DNA from: Parerythrobacter jejuensis
GTDB lineage: Bacteria > Pseudomonadota > Alphaproteobacteria > Sphingomonadales > Sphingomonadaceae
DNA: 64,000 bases
Direction of reading: 5' to 3'
Assembly: GCF_039536765.1 (NCBI RefSeq)
Contig: NZ_BAAAZF010000001.1
Span: 2,108,001 to 2,172,000 of the forward strand
Shown here: positions 8,623-20,050 of the stretch, piece by piece
Layout: the number at the start of each line of letters is the position of its first letter
How positions within the stretch are numbered: the stretch's first letter is position 1
Position numbers and translations under genes: made by a program
The notes under the pieces: model-generated
Told to the model about the DNA's origin: nothing
The model's input: only the letters and a program-made list of their open reading frames with translations
Database searches by the model: none

Positions 8623-10442
8623 ATCAGAAGCCTTGCCTTGCGCAGGCCGCGAACGGCGTTGCCGACAAAGAAGCCGTGCTCAAGGTCTTCGACTGTGATG
8701 GTCCCTTCCTCAGCCTTGCCGTCGGCCAGCAATTGGGCCCGCAGCACACCGGGGAGCAAGCCCAGCGCCAGCGGGGGTGTGACCAGCACGCCATCGCGCT
8801 CCACAAACAGGTTCGAAATGCAGCCCTCAGTCAAGAATCCGTCATCGCGCCGCAACAGCGCCTCTGCCGCACCCGCTTCACGCGCGACTGAAAGTGCCGC
8901 CTCGTAGAAGCCGCGATCCGATGTTTTGTGCCGTAGCCGCCAGTCACCGCTATCGACCGGCAGCGGCAAAATCGCGCACGCCACGGGATCATCACTCGCT
9001 TCTTCGAGCGGCGATGCTTCGAGGGTGGTTGCTCCCGCCCTGTTGCAAGTCAGCCTCAGCTTGGCGGGATGTTCCAGGTCGAAGCATAAGGCCTGGATCT
9101 GGTTGCGCGCGGCATGCCGGTCAAACGCGAAGCCCAGCGTTGCAGCGCTGGCCTTGATCCGTTCCAGATGCGCCTCGAGCAACGGCATCCCCTGCTCGGG
9201 ATCGAAGCGCATGGTCTCGATCAGATGGAATCCGGGGGCCAGCAAGTCGGCATTGCTGGCACGGACGAAGCCGCCCTTCAGAATGGTTTCGCGCCACTCG
9301 GCGCGCGGCTCGCTGTCGGCGACAATGGCGGAGCCTACGCCAAGGACGGCATCACCCTGGTCGTTTTCGACCGGGGTCAAACACAAAGTCCGGATGGCGA
9401 CATTGAAGGCCGCATTGCCATCCGCGTCAATCCGTCCGATCGCCCCGCAATAGGGCCCGCGCGGATCGCGTTCGACCTGCTGGATCAGTTCCATTGCCCT
9501 GATCTTGGGCGCACCGGTGATCGAACCGCAAGGGAACAGCGCGCGGACCAAGTCGCTCGCGCCCTTCCCATCCTGCAGCCGGGCATGGACGGTCGTCACC
9601 ATCTGGTGGACCGTAGGATAATGCTCGACCGCGAATGGCGCCTCTACCGAAACGCTTCCAGCCTCTGCCACCCGGCTGAGATCGTTGCGCATGAGATCGA
9701 CAATCATCAGGTTCTCGGCCTTGTCCTTCTCCGAACCGGCGAGTTCTTCTGCCAGGGCTGCATCTTCGGCTTCGGACTGCCCGCGTGGCCGTGTGCCCTT
9801 CATCGGCTTGGCCCGTGCGTGCCCGCCTTTGAGTGAGACGAACAATTCAGGAGACAGGCTGAGCAGCCAGTGCGACCCATCAAACACCAGCCCGCCATAG
9901 CCTGCCTGAGCGGCTGGGCGCAGCGCGGCATAGAGCGCGACGGGATCGCCGCGATAAGATCCAGCCAGTGGCAAGGTGAGATTGGCCTGGTAGATGTCGC
10001 CGCCTTGGATGGCTTGCTGCAAGGCTTCGAAGGCCTCTTCATAGGCGCCTTGCGATACTTGCGGGTCGAGCGGGCCGAGTGCCACGTCGCCGCCGCCGGT
10101 TTCGGCCAGCCAGGCGGGGACATCGGCCGCTGCAATCACGCGTTTTTGTGCAAACAGCCCGAGCCAGACAAGCGGGCCGTTCGCGCCTGTGCGTTCGGCA
10201 GCGAGCGGTTGCAACTTGGGCTCGAGCGCGAGGCCGGCTTCGTATGCGATATAACCTGCCAGCGTGCCGCCCTTGTCAGTCTGCGCAGCCTGTGCCTGTT
10301 CCAGCGCCGCCTCGACATCCTGCGGACGGTGGGCCACGAAGATGGCGGACGCGGCTTCATACAGGTGGGCATCGGCTGCCCCCTGCGCGCGCGCATCATC
10401 CAGCAATACGAAAGCCTCGCGGTCACCCATCTTCACCGCCAT
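8619..10442 (-). CDS. pabB: aminodeoxychorismate synthase component I fused to aminodeoxychorismate lyase
   Basis: One polypeptide of 607 residues combining two steps of p-aminobenzoate (folate) synthesis. The N-terminal two-thirds is Pab[22 protein letters not shown] with the Lys of the ADC-synthase active site, [14 protein letters not shown] and CGSITGAPK. From about residue 375 a class IV aminotransferase-fold PabC domain begins ([12 protein letters not shown], later [19 protein letters not shown]). The ATG at 10442 is chosen; the frame continues upstream but there lies opposite the DUF853 gene. It is divergent from that gene with a 97-base gap and heads a pabBC-rluA-arfB operon. Confidence 0.9.
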   Translation of the reverse strand: MAVKMGDREAFVLLDDARAQGAADAHLYEAASAIFVAHRPQDVEAALEQAQAAQTDKGGTLAGYIAYEAGLALEPKLQPLAAERTGANGPLVWLGLFAQKRVIAAADVPAWLAETGGGDVALGPLDPQVSQGAYEEAFEALQQAIQGGDIYQANLTLPLAGSYRGDPVALYAALRPAAQAGYGGLVFDGSHWLLSLSPELFVSLKGGHARAKPMKGTRPRGQSEAEDAALAEELAGSEKDKAENLMIVDLMRNDLSRVAEAGSVSVEAPFAVEHYPTVHQMVTTVHARLQDGKGASDLVRALFPCGSITGAPKIRAMELIQQVERDPRGPYCGAIGRIDADGNAAFNVAIRTLCLTPVENDQGDAVLGVGSAIVADSEPRAEWRETILKGGFVRASNADLLAPGFHLIETMRFDPEQGMPLLEAHLERIKASAATLGFAFDRHAARNQIQALCFDLEHPAKLRLTCNRAGATTLEASPLEEASDDPVACAILPLPVDSGDWRLRHKTSDRGFYEAALSVAREAGAAEALLRRDDGFLTEGCISNLFVERDGVLVTPPLALGLLPGVLRAQLLADGKAEEGTITVEDLEHGFFVGNAVRGLRKARLLI

Positions 10443-10539
10443 AGCCCAGTCACCGCGAATTGGAACCGCGCTTGACCATGTGGGGGTGTGCGGGCCACAC
10501 ACACGGCCAAACATCCAGACGCAGGGGTCTATCGCAACA

Positions 10540-12110
<1,571 letters not shown>

Positions 12111-12114
<4 letters not shown>

Positions 12115-13508
12115 CTTCCGGGCAGGCGTATTTCAGCGCGCAAGCCGCCACCGTCGCGATTTTGCAGCACCAGCTCTCCGCCATGCTGTTCGGCAATAGC
12201 GCGGGCGAGAGTCAGGCCCAGGCCTGCGCCGCCGGTGGCCCGATTGCGGCTCGCTTCCCCGCGCTGGAATGGCTCGAGCATGGCATCGATCCGGGCAGCC
12301 GGAATGCCGGGCCCCTGATCGTCGACCCGCAGGATCACGGCCGATCCGTCGCGCAACAGGGCAACCTCGGCGGCGCCAGCATAGCGTACGGCATTGGCAA
12401 TCAGATTGCGCAGGGCCCGGCGCAGCCAGGTGACATGAACCGGCAGTACGATCCGCTCGCTTTGCGTTAGCGTCACGGGTTGGCCCATATCCTCGAATTC
12501 TTCGACAACGGCTTCGGCCAAGGCCCCGAGCTGCGCTGCCTCGGCATCTGCCTGCGCCCTTCCGATCCGGGCAAGGGCGAGGATATCGTCGAGCGAGCGT
12601 GTAATATCCTCGATACTGGCGGCCATTTTGGCGCGTTGCCCGTCATCCTCAACCGATTCGATCCGGACCCGCAGGGCAGCCAGCGGCGTTTTCAGATCGT
12701 GGCCGATCGCCCCCAGCATCACGTCCTTTTCATCCAGCATAGCAGTGATCCGGCTCTCCATCGCGTTGTGGGCCGCAATCAGCTGGCTGATGTCGTGCGG
12801 CCCGGCCGGCGGCAGCGGGTCGGACGCATCCTGGGTCCGCGCAAATTGGACGGTCCGCTTCGTCAGCGCCGCCAGCGGCCGTGTTATCCGTCGCAAAGCC
12901 ACGTAAAGCACCCCGAGCAGGATCGCGAACAGGACCAGGGTCTGGGCGATAATGCCGCCTATCACCCGCGTTTCGCGCGCCGGAATGGGCACGCGGGCCA
13001 CTTGCCATGTGCCGCCCTCTGCCCGTTGCATTCCGGCGACCAGCAATGTGCGGTCGGCCCAGCCCGGCTCGCGGGCAAAGCGCGGGTTGCGCTCGGCTCG
13101 CCGCTGCAAGACAGGATCATCGCCTGCGCGCCGGATGGTGACGACAAGGTTGGCCGGATCCACCCCTTGGGCCGACAGCAACTCCCGTAATTTTCCAGCC
13201 CGAACCGGCATGTTTGCTTCACCGTCTAGCAGGGGGTTGGTGTCGCTCATGCGTGGCCTGATCGGGCGTTCGCGCAGCCGGGCCAGATCGCCGCCATCCG
13301 CCATCCGGGCCATGGCGCGTTCCATACGCCGGATGCGGCGTTCGGGATCGACCAGGAGATTGATGGTCGCAGCATTGAAGACAGCGGCCTCGCGCCGGTT
13401 TTCCGTCCCGCGAAAGAGCAGCACGGCTGAGACCGCCTGTGCCACCAGCAAGGCGATCGCGACGGCGAGCAAAGTCTGGCCGAGCAGGCTTCTGGGCCAC
13501 AGCCGCAT
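12111..13508 (-). CDS. two-component sensor histidine kinase (OmpR-partner class)
   Basis: This 465-residue membrane kinase is paired with the regulator just upstream. Two transmembrane helices (about residues 10-33 and 181-204) bracket a periplasmic sensor region of about 145 residues with several Arg-rich stretches. HAMP follows, then the H box [12 protein letters not shown] with phospho-accepting His270, the N box [13 protein letters not shown]1 DDQGPGIP and G2 [10 protein letters not shown]. The start lies two bases after the regulator stop. No known ligand can be assigned; an EF-hand protein heads the same operon. Confidence 0.92.
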
Positions 13509-13510
13509 GA

Positions 13511-14263
13511 TCAGGTGCCTGCCTTGATTTCGTGCTGGGCCACGCGAGAGACATCGGCTGCAAAGCGATAGCCGCCACCGCGCACGGTCTGGATGAATTC
13601 GGGGCTGCGGCTGTCGGCCTCGATCTTGCGGCGCAGACGGCTGACCTGGTTGTCTACTGCGCGGTCGAACAAGTGGGCTTCGCGGCCCTGGACCATGTCG
13701 AGCAAGCGATCGCGATCCATCACGCTGCGGGGGTGATCGAGGAAGGCTTTGAGCAAGCGATACTCGGCCGTCGAAATTGCAATTACAGACCCGTCCGGAT
13801 CGGTCAGCTTGTTTTTCAGAGGATCGAGATGCCAGCCCTCGAAGGCATAGAGAGCATCTTCCTCCGGCGTCGCAGAAGCGCGTCCTGCGCGGCGCAGGAC
13901 CGATCGGATCCGGGCCACAAGTTCGCGTGGTTCGAACGGTTTGGTGACATAATCGTCGGCCCCGATTTCCAGCCCGATAATGCGATCGGTGGCTTCGCCC
14001 TTGGCAGTCAGCAGGATCACCGGAAGATCGCGCGCTTCAATCAGGTGGCGGGTCAGGGAGAGGCCGTCTTCCCCCGGCATCATGATGTCGACCAGGGCGA
14101 TATCCGGTTTGGCATTCAGCAGCACGCTGCGTGCACCGGCTGCGCTTTCGGCTTCGGAAATGCGGAACCCCTGGCCGACCAGATACTCGGCCAGGGGTTC
14201 GCGCAGGCTCTGCTCGTCATCGACCAGCAGAATATGGACGGGTGCGGCTGAGGGGTCGCTCAT
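13511..14263 (-). CDS. OmpR-family response regulator
   Basis: A 250-residue regulator: receiver domain with acidic pocket Asp15/Asp16, phospho-acceptor Asp59 in ALVDIMMPG and conserved LTAKG Lys, followed by a winged-helix DNA-binding domain (AEYRLLKAFLDHPRSVMDRDRL ... RRKIE ... VRGGGYRF is the pattern, given in parts). The start MSDPSAAPVHILLVDD is preceded by no other plausible start close to the domain. It lies 25 bases after the EF-hand gene and two bases before the kinase gene, so the three form one transcription unit. Confidence 0.93.
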   Translation of the reverse strand: MSDPSAAPVHILLVDDEQSLREPLAEYLVGQGFRISEAESAAGARSVLLNAKPDIALVDIMMPGEDGLSLTRHLIEARDLPVILLTAKGEATDRIIGLEIGADDYVTKPFEPRELVARIRSVLRRAGRASATPEEDALYAFEGWHLDPLKNKLTDPDGSVIAISTAEYRLLKAFLDHPRSVMDRDRLLDMVQGREAHLFDRAVDNQVSRLRRKIEADSRSPEFIQTVRGGGYRFAADVSRVAQHEIKAGT

Positions 14264-14288
14264 GGTCGTCCGCCCCGCCTCTTTGATC

Positions 14289-14840
14289 TTACTGGCCGCG
14301 CCGCTGGCCACGCATGGCCTGGCGAGCAGCCCGGCGCTCGTCGCGGGTGATCGTGCCGTCGCCATTGGCATCGACGCGATCAAAACGGGCGAGGGCCGCG
14401 GTTTGGAATTCGGCCTGGGTCACCTGGCCATCCTGGTTGGCATCTGCGCGCTTCAGCATTGCGCCCTGGCCACCACCACGTCCGCCGCGCCCACCGCGAC
14501 GCATCTGCTGGCCGCCACGGCGTTCGGCCCGTGCCTCGCGGCGTTCCTTGCGGTTTTCGCGCATTTGCTGGTGGGCAGTGGTGAATTCGGTTTCACTCAG
14601 GACACCGTCATTGTTGGTATCCATCTTGGCAAAGCGCTCTTTCATCTTTGCTTCGCGGTCGGCGGGATTGATCACGCCATCGCCATTGGCATCCATCTTG
14701 GCAAACCGTTCGGCAGTGCGCTCGGCAACTGCATCGCGGGTCATCGGGCCACGTTCGCCACGGTCAGCGGGCTGGGCCAAGGCGGCGCCGCCGGCAAGCA
14801 GCGAACCGGTGGCGAGGATCAGGGCAATTTTCTTTTTCAT
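14289..14840 (-). CDS. exported EF-hand calcium-binding protein
   Basis: A 183-residue protein with a signal peptide (MKKKIALILATGSLLAGG, cleavage near ALAQ). Four canonical EF-hand loops are visible: DANGDGVINPAD (50-61), DTNNDGVLSETE (74-85), DANQDGQVTQAE (133-144) and DANGDGTITRDE (157-168). Between the pairs is an Arg/Gly-rich linker (about 95-128), possibly a nucleic-acid or polyanion contact. It should bind calcium in the periplasm. Its operon position before a two-component pair suggests it feeds into, or is controlled by, that system, which is inference. Its GGAG ribosome binding site lies inside a hairpin. Confidence 0.9.
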   Translation of the reverse strand: MKKKIALILATGSLLAGGAALAQPADRGERGPMTRDAVAERTAERFAKMDANGDGVINPADREAKMKERFAKMDTNNDGVLSETEFTTAHQQMRENRKERREARAERRGGQQMRRGGRGGRGGGQGAMLKRADANQDGQVTQAEFQTAALARFDRVDANGDGTITRDERRAARQAMRGQRRGQ

Positions 14841-14845
14841 CTCAA

Positions 14846-14873
14846 AGCTCCGTTAGTCGAAAACAACGGAGCT
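14846..14873 (-). promoter_or_regulatory. leader hairpin sequestering the EF-hand gene ribosome binding site
   Basis: AGCTCCGTT (14846-14854) and AACGGAGCT (14865-14873) are perfect 9-bp inverted arms with a 10-base loop. In the minus-strand mRNA the 3' arm AACGGAGCU contains the GGAG that lies seven bases before the AUG, so the folded leader would hide the ribosome binding site. The same repeat could instead be a DNA operator for a dimeric regulator such as the one encoded downstream. Confidence 0.6.
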
Positions 14874-15016
14874 GCGAAGCGGGTATCGGGGGAGGGGGAG
14901 AACCAATTGCAAGACCCGCCTCGCAACTCACACTCGCCCTTATAGGGGCGCTATGTCGCAGCACTTTGCCCGTTTCACAGAGAATTGTCGCGCATTGTAT
15001 CAATCCGCGCTGTTCA

Positions 15017-15436
15017 TTAATCTGTCGGAAAGTCTGAACGGCTGCGGTGTTCGGTCCCCTCGCCTGCGGTAATGAAAACAGCCGTAGCTTGCCCCGACAC
15101 ATCGGCGGTGTGCCATACGCCGGGCGGGTTGATGGCGTATTCGCCGGCTGTGATCGTGACCTGCTCGCGATGTCCGTCGGGGAATTCCTGAGTCAGTGTC
15201 ATGGTGCCTTCGGTGCACAACACGACTTCGGCACCACTGGGGTGGACTTCCCAACTGTCCCAGTCCGCATCGAAAGTGTACATCGATACGAGCCGACCTT
15301 CGGGCCCGTCATCGCCATGGCGCGCACCATAGCCGGCATACCATTCCATTCCGTCGAAGGGCGGCTGGGGCATGGCGGTTGCGCCAAGCCCCAGGTGGAT
15401 GAAGTTCTGCGCGAGCGTTTTTCCCCCGGCGGCCAT
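15017..15436 (-). CDS. cupin-domain protein
   Basis: A 139-residue single-cupin protein. The beta-barrel pattern is seen in WEVHPSGAEVVLCTEGTMTL (motif 1, with His and Glu as possible metal ligands) and GEYAINPPGVWHTADV (motif 2, with His). Such proteins are small metal-dependent enzymes or ligand binders; no substrate is evident. ATG 15436 follows the VOC gene stop by one base; an in-frame GTG at 15445 would overlap that gene by eight bases and is the alternative. Together with the VOC gene it forms a two-gene unit. Confidence 0.8.
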   Translation of the reverse strand: MAAGGKTLAQNFIHLGLGATAMPQPPFDGMEWYAGYGARHGDDGPEGRLVSMYTFDADWDSWEVHPSGAEVVLCTEGTMTLTQEFPDGHREQVTITAGEYAINPPGVWHTADVSGQATAVFITAGEGTEHRSRSDFPTD

Positions 15437-15437
15437 C

Positions 15438-15821
15438 TCAGCCACTCGCCTGGGTCATGCAGAATACGTTGAGCTTGTTGCCGTCGGGATCGCGGAAATA
15501 CCCGGCATAGAATCCGTCATCGCCGCGCGGCCCCGGCTCGCCTTCGTCGCTACCACCATTGGCCATTGCAGTGTCATAGATTGTCTTGACCATTTCGGGC
15601 CCGTCCACCTGCAGGGCCACCATTGTGCCATTGCCGACCGTTGCTGCCTTGCCGTCGAACGGCTGAGTCAGGGCGACGCCGGGCGCACCGTTCATGTCCC
15701 CCCACGCGATGAAGCTGTCGAATTCCATCATCCGGCCCACGCCCATGGCCTTGGCAATGGCATCGTAAAACGGCGCGTTCTTCGCCAGATCATTGGTTCC
15801 CAGTGTGACGTAGCCGATCAT
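15438..15821 (-). CDS. VOC-family (glyoxalase/bleomycin-resistance fold) protein
   Basis: A 127-residue protein with the vicinal oxygen chelate pattern: MIGYVTLGTNDLAKNAPFYD at the N terminus and YAGYFRDPDGNKLNVF at the C terminus, a close match to the DPDGN-x-hydrophobic signature of small VOC dioxygenase-like proteins. The start is fixed by a strong GGAGG nine bases upstream. The substrate is unknown. The cupin gene follows directly. Confidence 0.85.
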   Translation of the reverse strand: MIGYVTLGTNDLAKNAPFYDAIAKAMGVGRMMEFDSFIAWGDMNGAPGVALTQPFDGKAATVGNGTMVALQVDGPEMVKTIYDTAMANGGSDEGEPGPRGDDGFYAGYFRDPDGNKLNVFCMTQASG

Positions 15822-15943
15822 GTCCTGTCCTCCGCATATTGGTCTTTGGCCCGACTCGCCCAGCTCCAATGGCAGGCGACTCGGGAAAGAAGAACATTAG
15901 TGGAACATTGATCGGACGACAAGCACCCAGGCCGGTCCAGCCA

Positions 15944-17752
15944 TCAAAGCGGCCGGGTCTGCTCCTCGAGCCACGCCAGCACTTCGCCGTTCATTTGCGG
16001 CGCCAGGAGCGCGCGCATCTCGGCGTGATAGGCATCCAGCCAGTCCCGTTCTTCGTTGCTGAGCAATGCCGGTTCGATCAGCGTGCGATCGATCGGGACC
16101 CAGGTCAGGTTCTCGAACCCGTACCATTCGCCCGCATCGGCCCCTGCGATGTCGCGCACTTCAGTCAGCACCAGGTTTTCGATCCGGATGCCGAACTCGC
16201 CTGCCTTGTAATAGCCGGGCTCGTTGGACAGGATCATACCGGGCAGTAGGGCTTCCATCGTTCCGCTTTGCGCGCCGCTGGTCTTCGCGATTCGCTGCGG
16301 CCCTTCATGGACCGAAAGGAAGCTGCCGACGCCGTGGCCCGTGCCATGGGCATAGTCGGTCCCGGCCTGCCACAGGAACTGGCGCGCCAGGCTATCGAGC
16401 TGGCCGCCATTGGTGCCGGCCGGGAAGGTCGCCATGGCAATTGCAATGTGGCCTTTCAGGACGCGCGTGAAGCGATCCTTCATTTCCGCCGTCGGTTCAC
16501 CCGGCCCGACCCAGATCGTACGAGTGATATCGGTAGTTCCGGCAGGATATTGCCCGCCGGAGTCGCACAGATAGATACTGCTGGGCGGGATCGGGATATT
16601 GGTATCGTCGTCGACTTTGTAGTGCGGCAAAGCGGCGTGGCCTGCAGCAGCCGAAATCGTATCGAACGACGTGTCGCGCAGATCGCCATATTGCTGGCGG
16701 AATTCGAGCAGCTTGGCCGCAGCGGTCAACTCGTCAATTGTGCCTTTGGGCGCCTCCTGCCCCAGCCAGTGGAGATATTTGCACACGGCCACACCGTCGA
16801 TCGCCTGGGCATCGCGGTGGCCCTGCACCTCGACCGGGTTCTTGACAGCCTTGGCCAGGATCGTGGGGTCACGCTCGCTCACCGGCGTTGCCCCGCCTTG
16901 CTCCAGCGCTAGCGAAATCGCCGCGACACCATATTCCGGATCGACTGCGACGCGCTTGCCCGAAAGCTCTTTCAAAGCGCCTTCGAATTCGTCGCGCTCG
17001 CGGATTGTCACGGCATTGCCGAGGTGCTGGCGCAGTTCGGGCGTGACCTTCTCGCCTGCGATGAACAGATCTGCCGTGCCATCCTCGTGGGCGACCACAT
17101 AAGACAGTGCGACCGGCGTATGCGACACGTCGGTGCCGCGCATATTGAGCAACCACGCTACCGAATCGAGCGCCGAAATCACGGCAGCATCCAGCTTCTT
17201 GTCCTTCAGCCATTGCGCCACTTCGCCGCGCTTGTCGGCGCTGGAGCGGCCCGCCAGATCATCGGTCTGGATTGTCGCAACTGCAGCGGAAGGTTCGGGC
17301 CGGTCTTGCCAGACGGCATCGAGCGGATTGCCATCGACCGGGACCAGTTCTGCGCCCACATCGGCCAGCATTCTCTCTGCCTTCTTGGCCCAACCGCGCG
17401 AATGTAGCCAGGAGTCGTAACCTATCTTCATGCCCTGGCGGGCATTGGCCGCGAGCCATTTGACCGGGCTGGTAGCGGGGACCGACTGGTATTCGAACAG
17501 GCGTTCCTCGACCTGGTCGCGCACCTGCACGGTATAGCGGCCGTCGACAAAGATGGCGGCTCTGTCAGCCATCACAGCCGCGCTACCGGCCGAACCGCCG
17601 AATCCGGTCAACCAGCCAAGCCGCTGGGCGTATTCGCCGACATATTCGGACATATGTTCGTCACTGATCGGGATCACGAAACCGTCAAGCGCGCGCTTTT
17701 TCAATTCTTCGCGCAAGGCGGTCAGGCGGGCTTCGTGGGTCTGCATCAGCAT
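15944..17752 (-). CDS. aminopeptidase P family protein (Xaa-Pro aminopeptidase, M24B)
   Basis: A roughly 602-residue cytosolic metallopeptidase of the large APP1 type, removing an N-terminal residue from peptides with proline in position two. Two creatinase-like N-terminal domains precede the pita-bread catalytic domain: YLCDSGGQYPAGTTDITRT (two metal-binding Asp), AHGTGHGVGSFLSVHEGP (His), and SNEPGYYKAGEFGIRIEN (two Glu). ATG 17752 is taken; ATG 17746 is equally possible. It is divergent from a prolyl oligopeptidase gene, so both probably serve breakdown of proline-rich peptides. Confidence 0.92.
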   Translation of the reverse strand: MLMQTHEARLTALREELKKRALDGFVIPISDEHMSEYVGEYAQRLGWLTGFGGSAGSAAVMADRAAIFVDGRYTVQVRDQVEERLFEYQSVPATSPVKWLAANARQGMKIGYDSWLHSRGWAKKAERMLADVGAELVPVDGNPLDAVWQDRPEPSAAVATIQTDDLAGRSSADKRGEVAQWLKDKKLDAAVISALDSVAWLLNMRGTDVSHTPVALSYVVAHEDGTADLFIAGEKVTPELRQHLGNAVTIRERDEFEGALKELSGKRVAVDPEYGVAAISLALEQGGATPVSERDPTILAKAVKNPVEVQGHRDAQAIDGVAVCKYLHWLGQEAPKGTIDELTAAAKLLEFRQQYGDLRDTSFDTISAAAGHAALPHYKVDDDTNIPIPPSSIYLCDSGGQYPAGTTDITRTIWVGPGEPTAEMKDRFTRVLKGHIAIAMATFPAGTNGGQLDSLARQFLWQAGTDYAHGTGHGVGSFLSVHEGPQRIAKTSGAQSGTMEALLPGMILSNEPGYYKAGEFGIRIENLVLTEVRDIAGADAGEWYGFENLTWVPIDRTLIEPALLSNEERDWLDAYHAEMRALLAPQMNGEVLAWLEEQTRPL

Positions 17753-17866
17753 GGCATCGATCCTTGGGTATTCGTGTGTGGGCACTTGTGCCGGTGTGGA
17801 CCCTATCATAGGCCTTGTGCCAGAGGCTTTCCACCCGACCTTTCGGACCAGACGGATACTCCAACC

Positions 17867-20044
17867 ATGAAACTTTCAACGACTGCCGCATTCGCCATCG
17901 CAGCCAGCCTGCTGGCAACACCTGCCATGGCGCAGCCAGCGGCCAGCCAAGAGGAACCTGACAGCGTGAGCAAAGTGGCACCGACTGCCCCTCCTGTCGC
18001 GGACAAGCGCGACCATAGCTATTCGTATCACGGCATCACGATCAGCGATCCGTATCACTGGTTGAAAGACCAGTCTTACCCGACTGTCGATGACGAGGAC
18101 GTGCTCGACTACGTCAAACGCGAGAACGCCTGGTTCGAAGCAAAGATGGAGCCGCGCAAGGAACTGGTCGACGAGCTGTTCGAGGAAATGAAGGGCCGCA
18201 TCAAGGAAGATGACAGCTCGGTTCCGCAAAAGGATGGAGACTGGGTCTACTGGACCGAATTCGAAGAGGGGAAGGAATACCGCAAATGGTATCGCCGCCC
18301 GGCTGCCAGTGCAGATGACAGCGATGACGCTGCCTTGATCCTGGACGAAAACCAGCTGGCAGAGGGCAAGGACTATTTCCGCCTCGGCGCGTTCTCCGTA
18401 TCCGACAATGGCCACTTCCTCGCCTATTCGTCGGACGATAACGGTTCCGAACGATATACGGCGCGGATCAAGGACCTGCAGACCGGCGCACTCCTGGACG
18501 ATGTTATTCCCGAGACTCTGTCAGGTCTCACATGGGTCGCTGGCGACACCATGATCGCTTATGGCAAGGCGAACGAGAATTGGCGGGTCGACAATGTGCG
18601 GTTGCACCGAATCGGCACCGACGTGGCCGACGATATCGAGATTTTCCGCGAGGAAGATGAAGGCTTCCGCGTCGGCGCAGGGCTCTCCGCGCAGGAAGAC
18701 TGGCTGGTCATTGCCACCGGTGACAACGAGACCAGCGAAGTGCGGCTGGTGCGCGCCGATGATCCGACCGGAGACCAGATTCTGGTGAAGGAACGTCGCA
18801 AGGGCGTCGAGTATGATCTCGATATCCGGGACGGGACGCTGTTCATCCACACCAATGATGATCACATCAATTTCCGCTTGGCGACTGCAAGTCTGAATGC
18901 CCCGGGCGAGTGGTCCACGCTGATCGCAGGGTCTGACGAATTCTATCTAACCGACTTTGATCTCTACAAGGATTTCTACGCCACCGAAGGCCGTCTGGCC
19001 GGTCTCGACCAGATCCAGATCCGGTCATACGACGACCCCGCCAGCATCCGTCCGATCGCGTTCTCCGAAGCGAGCTATGTCGCCGGGCTTGGCAACAATC
19101 CGGAATATGATGTCGACAAGCTGCGGCTGACCTATGAAAGCATGGTCACACCGGATTCGGTATATGATTTCCATCTCGCCGATGGTCGGCTGGAATTGCT
19201 CAAGCAGCAGGAAATACCCAGCGGTTATGACGCCTCGCTCTACACCACCAAGCGGCTGACCATGACGGCACGCGATGGCACGCAGGTGCCGGTGAGCGTG
19301 TTGATGCGCAAGGATCGGCCCGACGGCCCGGGCCCGCTGCATCTCTATGCCTATGGGGCTTATGGCTACGCCGTGCCGCCCGGCTTTTCGACCACGCGTC
19401 TCAGCCTGGTGGATCGCGGGATGGCCTATGCGATTGCCCATATCCGTGGCGGCGATGATCTGGGCCGCAAATGGTACCTTCAGGGCAAGCTCAACGAACG
19501 CTGGAACACCTTCACCGATTTCGTGGATGTGGCCAAGGGCCTGATCGAGACCGGCTACACGGCTAAGGGCCAGCTCAGCGCCAGCGGTGGCTCTGCAGGG
19601 GGCGAATTGATGGGTGTGGTGGTCAACACCGATCCCGATTTGTGGGGCGCAGTGGTCAGTCATGTGCCGTTCGTCGATGTGCTGAGCACCATGCTCGACA
19701 CCAGCCTGCCTTTGACGCCGGGCGAATGGCCCGAATGGGGCAATCCGATCGAGAGCAAGCAGGCCTTTGCCTATATCCTTAGCTACTCGCCCTACGATCA
19801 GGTGAGCGCGCAGGATTACCCGCCGATGCTGGTAACGGCAGGCCTTAATGATCCGCGCGTAACCTATTGGGAGCCGGCCAAATGGGTCGCAAAACTGCGC
19901 GACACCAAGACGGACGACAACACCCTGCTGCTCAAGACCAATATGGGGGCCGGGCATGGCGGCAAATCAGGCCGCTTTGCCTCGCTCTACGAGACTGCCG
20001 AGGAGTTCGCCTTTGTGTTGTGGCAATTGGGGCTGGAGGATTGA
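17867..20044 (+). CDS. prolyl oligopeptidase family serine peptidase (S9A), exported
   Basis: A 725-residue enzyme with a signal peptide (MKLSTTAAFAIAASLLATPA, cleavage after AMAQ) and so probably periplasmic. The N-terminal beta-propeller begins DPYHWLKDQSYPTVDDED, typical of S9A. The C-terminal alpha/beta hydrolase has SASGGSAGGELMG with nucleophile Ser576, an Asp in AGLNDPRVTYWEPAKW, and a His in GAGHGGKSGR. It cleaves after proline in short peptides. It heads a co-directional run with HAD, thioesterase and OYE genes, although these functions are not obviously linked. Confidence 0.93.
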   Translation: MKLSTTAAFAIAASLLATPAMAQPAASQEEPDSVSKVAPTAPPVADKRDHSYSYHGITISDPYHWLKDQSYPTVDDEDVLDYVKRENAWFEAKMEPRKELVDELFEEMKGRIKEDDSSVPQKDGDWVYWTEFEEGKEYRKWYRRPAASADDSDDAALILDENQLAEGKDYFRLGAFSVSDNGHFLAYSSDDNGSERYTARIKDLQTGALLDDVIPETLSGLTWVAGDTMIAYGKANENWRVDNVRLHRIGTDVADDIEIFREEDEGFRVGAGLSAQEDWLVIATGDNETSEVRLVRADDPTGDQILVKERRKGVEYDLDIRDGTLFIHTNDDHINFRLATASLNAPGEWSTLIAGSDEFYLTDFDLYKDFYATEGRLAGLDQIQIRSYDDPASIRPIAFSEASYVAGLGNNPEYDVDKLRLTYESMVTPDSVYDFHLADGRLELLKQQEIPSGYDASLYTTKRLTMTARDGTQVPVSVLMRKDRPDGPGPLHLYAYGAYGYAVPPGFSTTRLSLVDRGMAYAIAHIRGGDDLGRKWYLQGKLNERWNTFTDFVDVAKGLIETGYTAKGQLSASGGSAGGELMGVVVNTDPDLWGAVVSHVPFVDVLSTMLDTSLPLTPGEWPEWGNPIESKQAFAYILSYSPYDQVSAQDYPPMLVTAGLNDPRVTYWEPAKWVAKLRDTKTDDNTLLLKTNMGAGHGGKSGRFASLYETAEEFAFVLWQLGLED

Positions 20045-20050
20045 CGGCCG

